Positions 1 through 8,593 of a stretch of DNA of 64,000 nt are shown here, piece by piece. The stretch spans positions 186,001 to 250,000 of the forward strand of contig JAFUTH010000015.1 of NCBI GenBank assembly GCA_017484285.1, read 5' to 3'. The notes under the pieces were generated by a model. It was not told where the DNA came from and made no database searches. It saw only the letters and a list, made by a program, of their open reading frames with translations. A program made the position numbers and the translations under genes. The stretch comes from Treponema sp. (GTDB lineage Bacteria; Spirochaetota; Spirochaetia; Treponematales; Treponemataceae). The number at the start of each line of letters is the position of its first letter. Position 1 is the stretch's first letter.

Positions 1-1633
1 CATTCAAAAGTTTATATTTCTCTGTCAAATGCACCGTATTTATATCACCATCATAATTAACAGAATCTTTAAAATCCGAAAAATCAATTGTAGCAAGAAT
101 TATCTGCGGAATACAATCTATTCTAAATATCAGCCGCAAAATTTCTTCACTGCTAATGACACTAGCCTCGTTTCCTCTTGGCGAGTCTATGATAAATGGA
201 AATTTGTTTGATTCTATTTGAAGAAAATCCATTGTTTGAAATAAGGCAACAACTTGGGCAAGAATAATTTTATTTGTTAAAGTACCTTGCCCCTTTAAAG
301 GCTTTAAAAGTTTTATTTGACCTTCATAAGATGGTTCCCAGGCTCCCAATGCTAATAAATTTTGTGTAGCAAATTCAATATATTTTTCTTCTACTTCTTT
401 CTTATTTGGCAAGTTGCGTAATTCCAAAGAAATTTCTTTTATTGCTTCATTTATTTTTGCCTGTTCTGCTATATTATTTTCATAACTGTCAGACATAGTA
501 TTAAAAGTGGTTTTCAAGCCTTTTTGTGCTAAATACGTATCGTATGCATCTTTGGATTCATCGTAGATAGATTCCTCTTCTTTCATTTTATTCATTAAAT
601 CAACATATTCACTTTTTAATTTTGTGAGTTTGCTTTCTATTTGTTGAGTTAACAATAAAATTTGTTGCTTTGCATATTTCTTATTTAAAGAACTATAATT
701 CTTCTGAACAATATCAAATATTTCCCTATCCATGACATAACCACAATTTGGACAAGACAAGATATTTTTCATTGGAGAAGAAGAAGTAGGTATTTCAATA
801 ACATGTTGTTTTACAATATCAATTGCAGTTAGTTGATATTTATGATTTTCCAAAGAAGTTTCTAGTTTTTGAATTTCATTTCGTTTTGCTCCAATTTCTT
901 TGACGAGCAACGAGATTTTTTCCTTTGGAACTGCCAAATTTCTATCTAATTCTGCAATATTTTCAGCAGGAACTATATTTTTTAGTTCATCAGAAAGAGC
1001 ATTTATAACTGTTCTCAACCGTTCTCCCTCTACAGCAAGTTTTTCCAACTGTGAAAACAGAGAATCTTTTTTTGCCATTAGGTCTATTGTATCTTTGTTA
1101 TAAACACCAAGATGATAATACAAAGACTTTATTCTTGCATCTTTTTTATATTGCTCAAGATTAGAAAAACTATCATAGATTTCCACCCAACCTCTATCTT
1201 GGTCTATATAATATGGCATAAACATAAATACGGGTGGTGCAAGTTCAACTTTATTATCAGACTTATTTGGTAAATAAACACCAAAGCTAAACAAATCCTC
1301 AAACTTTTTGGAAAGTTCCTTAGTTACGCTATCAGTAAGAAGTATCATCTCATCGTTTTCAAACAGAGCAAACCGTTTTAAAAATCTTGCAATTTGATAT
1401 TTCTTATTGTCAATTGTAAAACTAACAATATATATTTTTGAATTCTTATCCCAAGTTCTGTCAAATTCTACCTCTGCTCCAAGCGCATAATAAAGGGATT
1501 TCACAAGGGAGGATTTCCCGACATGATTATCAGAACTTGTAATAACATTAAACCCCTTCGAAAATTCTTGAAACCGTGCGGCTTTTTTTGAAATATCTGC
1601 TATCAAAATACTGTTAAAAATAAGTTCCTTCAT
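1..1633 (-). CDS. SMC-like ATPase, Lamassu LmuB-like (partial, runs off the window)
   Basis: About 544 codons are visible and the C-terminus lies beyond base 1. Near residues 30-42 there is a degenerate Walker A (SDNHVGKSS). A long charged, probably coiled-coil region follows, split near residue 293 by a CPNC pair that resembles a zinc hook. Near residue 480 a Walker B-like strand (FIIDSPRGNE) is visible. This is the layout of SMC/Rad50-type ATPases. The gene starts 4 bases after the DUF4297 nuclease gene, so the two are almost certainly co-expressed. A Cap4-type nuclease paired with an SMC-like ATPase is the core of Lamassu defence systems (family knowledge). An ABC-three-component system is the main alternative. 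The gene is AT-rich compared with the hsdS/hsdR genes upstream, which fits transfer. Confidence 0.7.
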   Translation of the reverse strand, partial: MKELIFNSILIADISKKAARFQEFSKGFNVITSSDNHVGKSSLVKSLYYALGAEVEFDRTWDKNSKIYIVSFTIDNKKYQIARFLKRFALFENDEMILLTDSVTKELSKKFEDLFSFGVYLPNKSDNKVELAPPVFMFMPYYIDQDRGWVEIYDSFSNLEQYKKDARIKSLYYHLGVYNKDTIDLMAKKDSLFSQLEKLAVEGERLRTVINALSDELKNIVPAENIAELDRNLAVPKEKISLLVKEIGAKRNEIQKLETSLENHKYQLTAIDIVKQHVIEIPTSSSPMKNILSCPNCGYVMDREIFDIVQKNYSSLNKKYAKQQILLLTQQIESKLTKLKSEYVDLMNKMKEEESIYDESKDAYDTYLAQKGLKTTFNTMSDSYENNIAEQAKINEAIKEISLELRNLPNKKEVEEKYIEFATQNLLALGAWEPSYEGQIKLLKPLKGQGTLTNKIILAQVVALFQTMDFLQIESNKFPFIIDSPRGNEASVISSEEILRLIFRIDCIPQIILATIDFSDFKDSVNYDGDINTVHLTEKYKLLN

Positions 1634-1636
1634 AAT

Positions 1637-2656
1637 TTAATTATCCTTCCAATTATTATAAAGTATAGAGATTACAATAATTTGCTTATACAAATCATTG
1701 TAAATAGGATTTTGAGGAATCTGTGTAATGATTCTTTTTGCATAATCTGCATAATTTTCTGCATTATAAATAGGTTTTTCTATTATTATATTTTGTAATT
1801 TCATTAGTAATGAATAAAAGCCATCGTCATGTTTTTGTGAATCATTGAGGATTCTTGTATATTCATATGACGCTTTATATTTTTCATCTTCATTATAATT
1901 TGCGAGTCTTTCAATAATAGAAAACTCCGGAATAGATATAAGCATTGTCATTTTTACAACCCTACTTATGTCATTTTTTGATACGCCTTTTTTTGCACGG
2001 ACTGTTGGAAAATCGGAATTTTTATCCAATAACTCATATGTTTGCCGTTTCGTAAGCATATCAACAATACTCTGAAAAATAGTTTTTACGGAATCAACAG
2101 TAATTTTGGGATATAATGCTTTCAAAAAATTACTTAATTCTTGCTCTACTATATCTTTATGTTTCTCTATAGTAAGCGTTGTTCGTATATGAACGAATTT
2201 TGATAAGTCCACAGCATCCATTGCTATGTTCATTTTATTAGAAATATCTTCTTTTATCTTTCTTACAGTTTTATCATTAAACTTTGAAAATGGAGTTTTC
2301 TCTTCTTTAAAAATTTTATCATCTATTTTTACTGGACAATTTGTAATTAGACCAAGAGTTTCAATTAGATATACAGGATTATTTAAATGCGCATAGAGCT
2401 TTGGCAACCATTCTTCTCGCAATATTGTGCTAAAAATAATCGTATCATCACTCGTTTTTATCTGATAATAACTTACAGATTTTGGATTATCAGAATTATC
2501 AAAAATACTAATATCATCGTAATAATCCATAACAAGTAAAAAATCTATATTTTCAAACAGCTCTATTGCCATATGAAGAGCTTGGCTGATTTGCATATCG
2601 AGTCTATTATAACTTCTACTACCAGCTTGCACATCAATAGCTATATTATCTGCCAT
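1637..2656 (-). CDS. DUF4297 (Cap4-type) PD-(D/E)xK nuclease, Lamassu LmuA-like
   Basis: The 339-residue product begins MADNIAIDVQAG and carries, near residues 40-75, an acidic DYYDDISIF strand followed by YYQIKTS. That D...QxK pattern is typical of the DUF4297/Cap4 endonuclease domain. The remaining two thirds is an alpha-helical region I cannot assign. An ATG at 2674 would add six residues, but it lies inside the 3' end of hsdS; the ATG at 2656 avoids most of that overlap. The gene is followed after 3 bases by an SMC-like ATPase. I infer that the ATPase senses foreign DNA and this protein is the DNA-degrading effector, as in Lamassu. The role is not proved by sequence alone. Confidence 0.65.
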   Translation of the reverse strand: MADNIAIDVQAGSRSYNRLDMQISQALHMAIELFENIDFLLVMDYYDDISIFDNSDNPKSVSYYQIKTSDDTIIFSTILREEWLPKLYAHLNNPVYLIETLGLITNCPVKIDDKIFKEEKTPFSKFNDKTVRKIKEDISNKMNIAMDAVDLSKFVHIRTTLTIEKHKDIVEQELSNFLKALYPKITVDSVKTIFQSIVDMLTKRQTYELLDKNSDFPTVRAKKGVSKNDISRVVKMTMLISIPEFSIIERLANYNEDEKYKASYEYTRILNDSQKHDDGFYSLLMKLQNIIIEKPIYNAENYADYAKRIITQIPQNPIYNDLYKQIIVISILYNNWKDN

Positions 2657-2660
2657 TTTA

Positions 2661-3974
2661 TCACCCCTCCTCAAAGGCTTCTTTTAGTATGCTCTGCATG
2701 AGTTGTTTTGTGAGTTCTTCGCGCTCGGAGATTTGGGCTTCCAGTGCGGTTACGGTTTGCAGTTTTGCTTCTACGCGGGCGACGATTTCTTTTTGTTCGG
2801 CGAGCGGGGGAAGCGGAATCATTGCATTTATAACACAGTCTTGGTTAATTTTTGGCATTGTTTTTTGCGCACCTTTTGCATTACTCATAAAATAAGCACG
2901 ATTGAACTGTGCGATTAAAGCCTTGTGCACATATTCCTTTAATATTGGCGCAGAAACACGAAATTTCATCAGCAAATCTGGATATAAAAATTCATTGTCA
3001 TTTCCTGTATAAATTGCACAAATGCCGACATATTCAAGGGAGTTGCTTCTTTCGATAAGGAAATCACCGTTTTTTAGCCAGCAATATGAATCAGAAGCTA
3101 TTTCTTCGTCTATATATTTGTACTCATTGGAATCAAAATATCCATAGGTAACTGCTCCAAGTTTTAATGTTTTATAAGGAGTTTCAAAATCAACTGCTTT
3201 TGGTGAATATCCATTTCTGGGAGCAGATTCAATTATTTCTCCAAGTCTGCACCATTTCCAAGATGACGGTATCTCAAAAGGCTTTTCAGTTTCGCTGATA
3301 GTATGCAAATTCTTCAACTTTTTATCCACTACTTTTGAAGAAAGCTCTTTTAATAATTCATCTGCATTTTTTCCAGTTTTATGTGCCTCTCTCCAGTCTG
3401 CTGTGAGTTTGCTTTCGATGGCTTCTTGAAGAATGTTCTGGCGGAGTTGCTTTGCATATTCTTTTTGCGCTTCAATTTCAGCGGCAATCTGCTCGGCTTT
3501 GCACAGTTTTTCAGAAACTTCCGAGACAATTTTGTTCTGCGTGGGCAAATCGGGAATCGCAATTTCGAGCGGGAGCAGATGCTTCGGTTTTATTTCCGTC
3601 TTGATTCCGCCCTTGACCTGCTGTTTTAAGACTTCCAAAAACGCGGGACTTTTAACAAAGTATTTGAAGTAATCAAGATTCACAATCGAACTGTCAAAAG
3701 TGTATGCTGAATAATGGATTGTGGCGCAGACAGGCTCGTTTCCTTGATAGACGGTGAGCGCGCCCTTTGCAACATTGATGCCCGAAATGACCAAATCGCC
3801 GGGCTGAACCAAAATCATGTCCGTTTTGGTCGGCTTGTTGGAAAGATGTATCGTGCCAGAAAAATCAATTTTATCAAGCCGCTGATACTTTGCGATTGCC
3901 GTGTCATCGGGCTTGTATCGTCCTTCACGCTCCGTGAGAAAATCGCCGATTTTTACTTTCTTCCACTCGCTCAT
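2661..3974 (-). CDS. hsdS: Type I restriction-modification specificity subunit HsdS
   Basis: The 437-residue protein has the two-repeat layout of HsdS. Target-recognition domain 1 covers about residues 1-150 and is followed by a helical spacer rich in QKEYAKQLRQ-type sequence. Domain 2 covers about residues 235-400 and ends with a second helical repeat (PPLAEQKEIVARVEAKL...). Such a subunit would direct HsdM/HsdR to a bipartite DNA site. The start overlaps the end of the DUF1016 gene by 4 bases. Domain 2 (about 2,800-3,300) is visibly more AT-rich than domain 1, as expected where recognition domains are exchanged by recombination. The protein is intact, but hsdR is broken and no hsdM is visible, so it may be an orphan or serve a methylase outside the window. 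Confidence 0.9.
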   Translation of the reverse strand: MSEWKKVKIGDFLTEREGRYKPDDTAIAKYQRLDKIDFSGTIHLSNKPTKTDMILVQPGDLVISGINVAKGALTVYQGNEPVCATIHYSAYTFDSSIVNLDYFKYFVKSPAFLEVLKQQVKGGIKTEIKPKHLLPLEIAIPDLPTQNKIVSEVSEKLCKAEQIAAEIEAQKEYAKQLRQNILQEAIESKLTADWREAHKTGKNADELLKELSSKVVDKKLKNLHTISETEKPFEIPSSWKWCRLGEIIESAPRNGYSPKAVDFETPYKTLKLGAVTYGYFDSNEYKYIDEEIASDSYCWLKNGDFLIERSNSLEYVGICAIYTGNDNEFLYPDLLMKFRVSAPILKEYVHKALIAQFNRAYFMSNAKGAQKTMPKINQDCVINAMIPLPPLAEQKEIVARVEAKLQTVTALEAQISEREELTKQLMQSILKEAFEEG

Positions 3975-5041
3975 TTGTTGCCCTCTGCCTTATCATCGCC
4001 GTGCTGTTCGTAAAAAATCTGTTTTTGGGCTTCTATTTCCGCGCGGAGCCGATCTTCATCGGGGAGATAGAGTTTATATTTGGAAGCAAAAAGCTGTTCA
4101 TTGCCATGAAGAACTGAATACTTAGCAATATCATCATCGGTATCGGCGCAAAGGATTATGCCAAGCGTCGGGTTGTCGCCTTCGGTGCGCTTCAGTTCAT
4201 CGTACATGCGCACATACATGTCCATCTGCCCGACATCCTGATGCGTGACCTTCGCGGTTTTCAAATCAATCAGCACAAAGCATTTGAGAATGTAGTTATA
4301 AAAAACGAGGTCAATGTAATAGTCTTCTTTTTCCGTGCGGATATGCTGCTGGCGGGCTACAAAAGCGTAGCCTTTTCCAAGCTCCATAAGAAAATGCTGT
4401 ATGTTTGTGATAATGCTCTTTTCAAGGTCGCTTTCGGTAAAATCCGTGTTCTGCGGAAGCCCCAAGAACTCCGCCACGATAGGATTTTTGATGAATTCCA
4501 ATTTGTCCTGCAACGGAGAAGTTTTTTCAAGCATTTCCTTTTTTACGAGTTCTTTATGCTGCGACAAAAGCGTACGCTCGTAATACTGCGAGGAAATATT
4601 GCGCTGCAAAGTGCGGGTGCTCCATGTCTCATTCTGCGCCTCCTTCATGTACCAGTCGCGGGCTTCCTTGTTTTCCACCTGCAAAAGCGTCCGGTAGTGC
4701 GACCATGAAAGCCTTGAAAAAGATTTTGGACGCAGTGTGTCCAAAATCGGAAACATCGTATAAAAGCGGACATATTTATACAAACTGCTGAAATCAAATC
4801 CCGCACCGTACAAAAACGTAAGGGAGTCGGCAAGATTTTTTACAATCTGCTTGCCATATTCCGCCCTGCTTTCGCCGTTCAGTTCTTCTTCCGCAATGCG
4901 TTTTCCCAAAAGCCAGTTGCGCTGGATTATTGCAAAGTTCACTGCGCTGTAGGCAAATTGCTGCGCCGATTCGATTATGCTCTTTGCGTCATTCAGCAGA
5001 TTATCTGTTTTTGTGTATACAATTTCGTTCATTTGTTCCAT
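3971..5041 (-). CDS. DUF1016 / YhcG-family PD-(D/E)xK nuclease-domain protein
   Basis: This matches the DUF1016 (YhcG) family. The N-terminal helical domain contains the recognisable NWLLGKRI and RLSWSHYRTLL segments. The C-terminal half carries a nuclease core with YIDLVFYN followed by FVLIDLKTAKV, the D...DLK signature of PD-(D/E)xK folds. I use the ATG at 5041 because a G-rich ribosome-binding sequence precedes it. An ATG at 5059 has none and would overlap the upstream gene by 8 bases. YhcG-like proteins are often found inside type I restriction operons, as here between the ORF6N protein and HsdS. Their exact job there is not settled; an accessory nuclease role is inferred. Confidence 0.8.
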   Translation of the reverse strand: MEQMNEIVYTKTDNLLNDAKSIIESAQQFAYSAVNFAIIQRNWLLGKRIAEEELNGESRAEYGKQIVKNLADSLTFLYGAGFDFSSLYKYVRFYTMFPILDTLRPKSFSRLSWSHYRTLLQVENKEARDWYMKEAQNETWSTRTLQRNISSQYYERTLLSQHKELVKKEMLEKTSPLQDKLEFIKNPIVAEFLGLPQNTDFTESDLEKSIITNIQHFLMELGKGYAFVARQQHIRTEKEDYYIDLVFYNYILKCFVLIDLKTAKVTHQDVGQMDMYVRMYDELKRTEGDNPTLGIILCADTDDDIAKYSVLHGNEQLFASKYKLYLPDEDRLRAEIEAQKQIFYEQHGDDKAEGNK

Positions 5042-5051
5042 GTTTTGCCCC

Positions 5052-6074
5052 CTACACATTCGCCAGAATCGCGCTTATCAGCGACGGGTCGAGGATTTCA
5101 AACGCAAAGCATTTTTTGCCTAAGTCTTTTAGGGATGCGCCTATGTGGTACAGCGTCGCGCCGTCGATTATCAGAAAGCGGTCGTGCATTTTTGCCGTGT
5201 GTCTGACCGTAAGCGCGGGGTACTGCGCGTTGAACTTCTGAATGTCCTGCACGGTCAGTTTTGTCTTTGCGTCGGTATAAATCGTGACGCTCACGCCCTT
5301 TTTCTTTTTTGTAAGCCGCTCCAGCACGGACAAGTCCACATAGCCGTCAATCAGAACGATGTCCTTTTTTGCCTTTGCAATGAACGACTCGAACTTGGCA
5401 TAGGCATCAAAAATCTGCCCCTGAAAGAAAATGCCCTGCGTGTCGTCCACGGCGTACTTGTCCATGCGGGAAAACAGCTCGTCTATCCGCTTGTCGGCTT
5501 CCTTCTGGTGAAGGTCGGAATCCAGCTGGTGCTGCTTTATGGATCTGAGTTCCGCGAAAATCTGCGCGTTGGTCTGCAAGAAATGGCGCATCTGCACAAA
5601 AGCGTCCATAATCCGTATGCTCACCTGTACGGCGGTCTCGCTGCGGAGAACGGCTGAAAGCATCGCGCAGCCCTGCTCGGTAAAGGCGTAGGGAAGATAT
5701 TTTATGTTTTTGCCGCGCATTTCGGTTTTTGAGGTCACAAATTGTGACCTCAAAACATCCTGCTGTAAAGTTACATCTTCAGTTTCGTTCAAGGTCGCAA
5801 TTTGCGACCTTGAAAAGTCTTTTGAGGTCGCAATTTGCGACCTTGAAAAGTCTTTTGAGGTCGCAAATTGCGACCTCAAAGTTTCTGCTTCTTCCTTCGT
5901 CAGTTGGAACATAAAGCGGTCTGGAAACCTGTCGATATTTCGCTTTACTTGCTCGTTCAGTCGTTTCGTCTCCACTCCGTACAATTCCGCCAAATCACTA
6001 TCAATCATCACCTGCTGACCACGGATTACGAGAATTTTAGTTTCTATTTGCGACACTTGCAATTCTGTGTTCAA
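5052..6074 (-). CDS. ORF6N-domain protein with PLD-like C-terminus and internal palindromic repeats
   Basis: The N-terminal ORF6N domain (about residues 10-115; DLAELYGVETKRLNEQVKRN) is a DNA-binding module common in phages and mobile elements. The motif LRSQFATS is present as three closely spaced copies plus a diverged fourth, encoded by palindromic repeats (see findings). The usual LPYAFTEQGCAML segment follows. The C-terminus holds a MHDRFLIID motif like the HxKx4D half-site of the phospholipase D superfamily, suggesting a phosphodiesterase or a relic of one. I prefer a TTG start at 6074, with AGGAG 6 bases upstream and a TATAAT box at 6095-6100. A TTG at 6095 would sit on that box. It heads the DUF1016-hsdS-Lamassu-like gene string. 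Confidence 0.75.
   Translation of the reverse strand: MNTELQVSQIETKILVIRGQQVMIDSDLAELYGVETKRLNEQVKRNIDRFPDRFMFQLTKEEAETLRSQFATSKDFSRSQIATSKDFSRSQIATLNETEDVTLQQDVLRSQFVTSKTEMRGKNIKYLPYAFTEQGCAMLSAVLRSETAVQVSIRIMDAFVQMRHFLQTNAQIFAELRSIKQHQLDSDLHQKEADKRIDELFSRMDKYAVDDTQGIFFQGQIFDAYAKFESFIAKAKKDIVLIDGYVDLSVLERLTKKKKGVSVTIYTDAKTKLTVQDIQKFNAQYPALTVRHTAKMHDRFLIIDGATLYHIGASLKDLGKKCFAFEILDPSLISAILANV
5728..5880. repeat. Four palindromes inside the ORF6N coding region
   Basis: Four perfect palindromes lie within 150 bases: 5731-5751, 5791-5811, 5825-5843 and 5854-5880 (27 bp). All share the core GGTCRCAA-N-TTGYGACC. Three of them are spaced 33 bp apart by centre, so each unit encodes 11 residues (RSQIATSKDFS). 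The copies are almost identical at DNA level, including silent positions, which indicates recent tandem expansion. Confidence 0.9.
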
Positions 6075-6094
6075 GAAAATCTCCTGTTCTTGCA

Positions 6095-6100
6095 ATTATA
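6095..6100 (-). promoter_or_regulatory. Putative -10 box for the ORF6N-hsdS operon
   Basis: On the minus strand a perfect TATAAT lies 20 bases ahead of the preferred TTG start and 8 bases ahead of its AGGAG. I see no convincing -35 box, so this is a tentative promoter call. Confidence 0.35.
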
Positions 6101-6128
6101 CCATACATTTTGCGTTCTATCCGTATGC

Positions 6129-8511
6129 CTACGCCGCGCGGTAAATCTCCGCCTCCAGCTCGCGCAGTGCTTTGAGGTATGCCGCCTTTCCGCCGAACAA
6201 GCCGACTATTTCTTGCGGAGTGCCGAGGCTTTTGAGCGGGTCTACAGTAAGGATTTTCATGTCCTCTATGTCTTCAATGCCTGTCTCGGCGTATTTTTCA
6301 AGCAGGGCGTTAAGCACCACCCTCGCCTTATCGCCGTATTTTGTCCAGTAGTTGCGCTTCTTTACATTTTCTGCGCGTTCTCGGCGCGTGAGGGCTGGCG
6401 CGTCGTAGGCGATGTGGCAGATGAGGTCAAAGATGTCGAGGTCGGCTTTTGTCTCCTCTTTTAGCTCGTCAAACGAAAGCCCCTGTGCTTCCAGTTCCGC
6501 GATGACCGCCTGCTTCTTCTCAGCATCGTTCCACGATTGCAGGAATGAATCGAGCGTGCGGTATGAGCGGACAATGCCGTTCTTGGTGTATTCCTTAAGG
6601 CTCGTGGTGATGAGGTGTCCTTCCGCGTCCAAAAACTGACGGCGTTCGCTTAAGATGCGAACATCAACGCCCGCAATGCGGACTTTCTCGCGCTTGCCGA
6701 ACGCTTCCGGCTCTGGTTCTGCCACGGAAAGCAAGCCAAAGTTCTCGTCAATTTTATATTCCGCAAAGGAAACTTCCTCGCCTGTCACCGGATCAATCTG
6801 CGTGTCGCTGTCGCCGTCGTCCAAAAGATTTTCCGAAAGTTCGTCGTCATCAGCGGCTTCCTTGATTTTTACCGGCGCGCCGTCAAAGTCCTTGTCGGCA
6901 AATTTGTCCGTCACATTCCTAAAGTCGATTATCGTAAAATACTGCTTGCCGTACTCCTCGTTGATTCTCGTTCCGCGCCCGATTATCTGCTTGAACTCGG
7001 TCATGCTTCCGATGTTGGAATCCAGCACAATCAGCTTGCAGGTCTGCGCGTCCGTTCCCGTGGTCATCAGCTTTGAAGTGGTGGCGATGACAGGATACGG
7101 CTCTTCGGGATTGATAAAGTCCTAAAGATAGCCCTTCGCAACCGGGTCGTCGCCCGTGATTCGCACGATGTACTTGTCCGTCCGCGCGGTGATTTCTGAC
7201 GGCGCGTATGTGAGCAGGGCGCACCGCATCCGCCTTGTCGGAATTTTTAAGATATTCCATTACCTTGCGGGCAACCATATCTGTGCGCTCGTCAATGATA
7301 ATCGTACGGTCGTAGTCCTTCGTGTTGTACAGGCGGTCTTCCACAAGCTCGCCGTCAATGTCGGTCTTGTTATGCTCCGGTCGGTAGCCTTCCAAATCCA
7401 CATTCATTCCCACGCGGAGCACTTTGTACGGAGCCAAAAAACCGTCATCTATGCCGTCTTTGAGCGAATAGGTGTAAATCGGCTCGCCAAAGTATTCGAT
7501 GTTGGAAAGCGTCTTTGTTTCTTTCGGCGTTGCCGTCATGCCGATTTGCGTCGCGCTCGTAAAATAATTCAGTATTTTGTGCCATGCCTTGTCTTCGTCT
7601 ACCGAACCGCGATGACACTCATCCACGATAATCAAATCAAAGAAGTCTGGGCTGAACTGGCGGTATGCGTCAGCCTCCTCATCATAATTCGACAAGCCCT
7701 GATACAGCGCAAGGTAGATTTCATACGCCTTGTCGATTTTCTTGTTTCTGATAATCGTGAGCTTGTCCTTGAAGTGCTTGAAGTCGCCCTTCTTTGTCTG
7801 CGTAATGAGGTTGTTGCGGTCGGCAAGGTAGAGAATTCGATTTTTCGCGCCGCTCTTCCACAGGCGGTAGATGATTTGGAACGCTGTGTAGGTCTTTCCC
7901 GTGCCGGTCGCCATCACAAGCAGGATTCTGTTCTGCCCGCGGGCAATTGCCTCCACCGTGCGGTTGATTGCGATGCGCTGATAGTAGCGCGGCGTGTGGC
8001 AGCCCGAGCCAAAGAAGTATGAAGAAAGCGCGGTCTCCTCGCTCGCGCCGGTGGCAAGGTTGTTGTAGCGTTTGTAGCACTCCCACAAGGCTTCGGGCGC
8101 GGGAAAATGCTCTAAGTCCGCTTCCTCGGTTACGAGCGTGTTTCCGTCCGAGCCACAGCCGCCGCAGTTCTTGCGGTACTGAATCACAAAGCCCTTTCCG
8201 TTCGAGCTGATTGCCACGGGAATATCAAGCGTCTCAGCATATCCCAACGCTTGTTGCAAGCCCGCCCCCGCCGTATGCGTCCAATCTTTCGCTTCCACCA
8301 CGGCGACAGGAATGTTCGGCTTGTAATACAAAATGATGTCCGCCCGCTTCCGTTCGCCGCGCTTAGTCTGCCTGCCTTTGACAAAAATGCGCCCTGCGGT
8401 AAAAGTCACTTCTTCGCGAATCTGCGACTGCGCCCAGCCGCTTCTTGCGATTGCAGGGAGAATGCATTTTGTGATGATGTCGCGCTCGGAAAGAGTTTGC
8501 GTTGAGACCAT
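6129..8511 (-). pseudogene. hsdR: Type I restriction endonuclease HsdR, disrupted by frameshift and amber codon
   Basis: Joined, the pieces would give about 794 residues, the usual size of EcoEI-type HsdR. The N-terminal nuclease has ADIILYY...VAVVEAKD. The motor has ATGTGKT, DECHRGS and MTATPKE, and the later motif IGRGTRI is in the second piece. The C-terminus matches the EcoEI_R_C region. The first frame is lost near 7,215-7,226, where two bases appear to be missing (or one extra). The restored frame then meets a TAG at 7,122-7,124 before continuing to 6129. Two independent lesions argue for a true pseudogene. An ATG at 7,067 could start a fragment without the first motor half, but this would not be functional. 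No hsdM is visible between here and base 1. Confidence 0.85.
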
Positions 8512-8593
8512 AAGGCATTATAACACTAAAACCGATGTTTTTACATACAATTCTAGCAAACAGTCTCATAAGAGGAATATTTTTTCACCTCCA

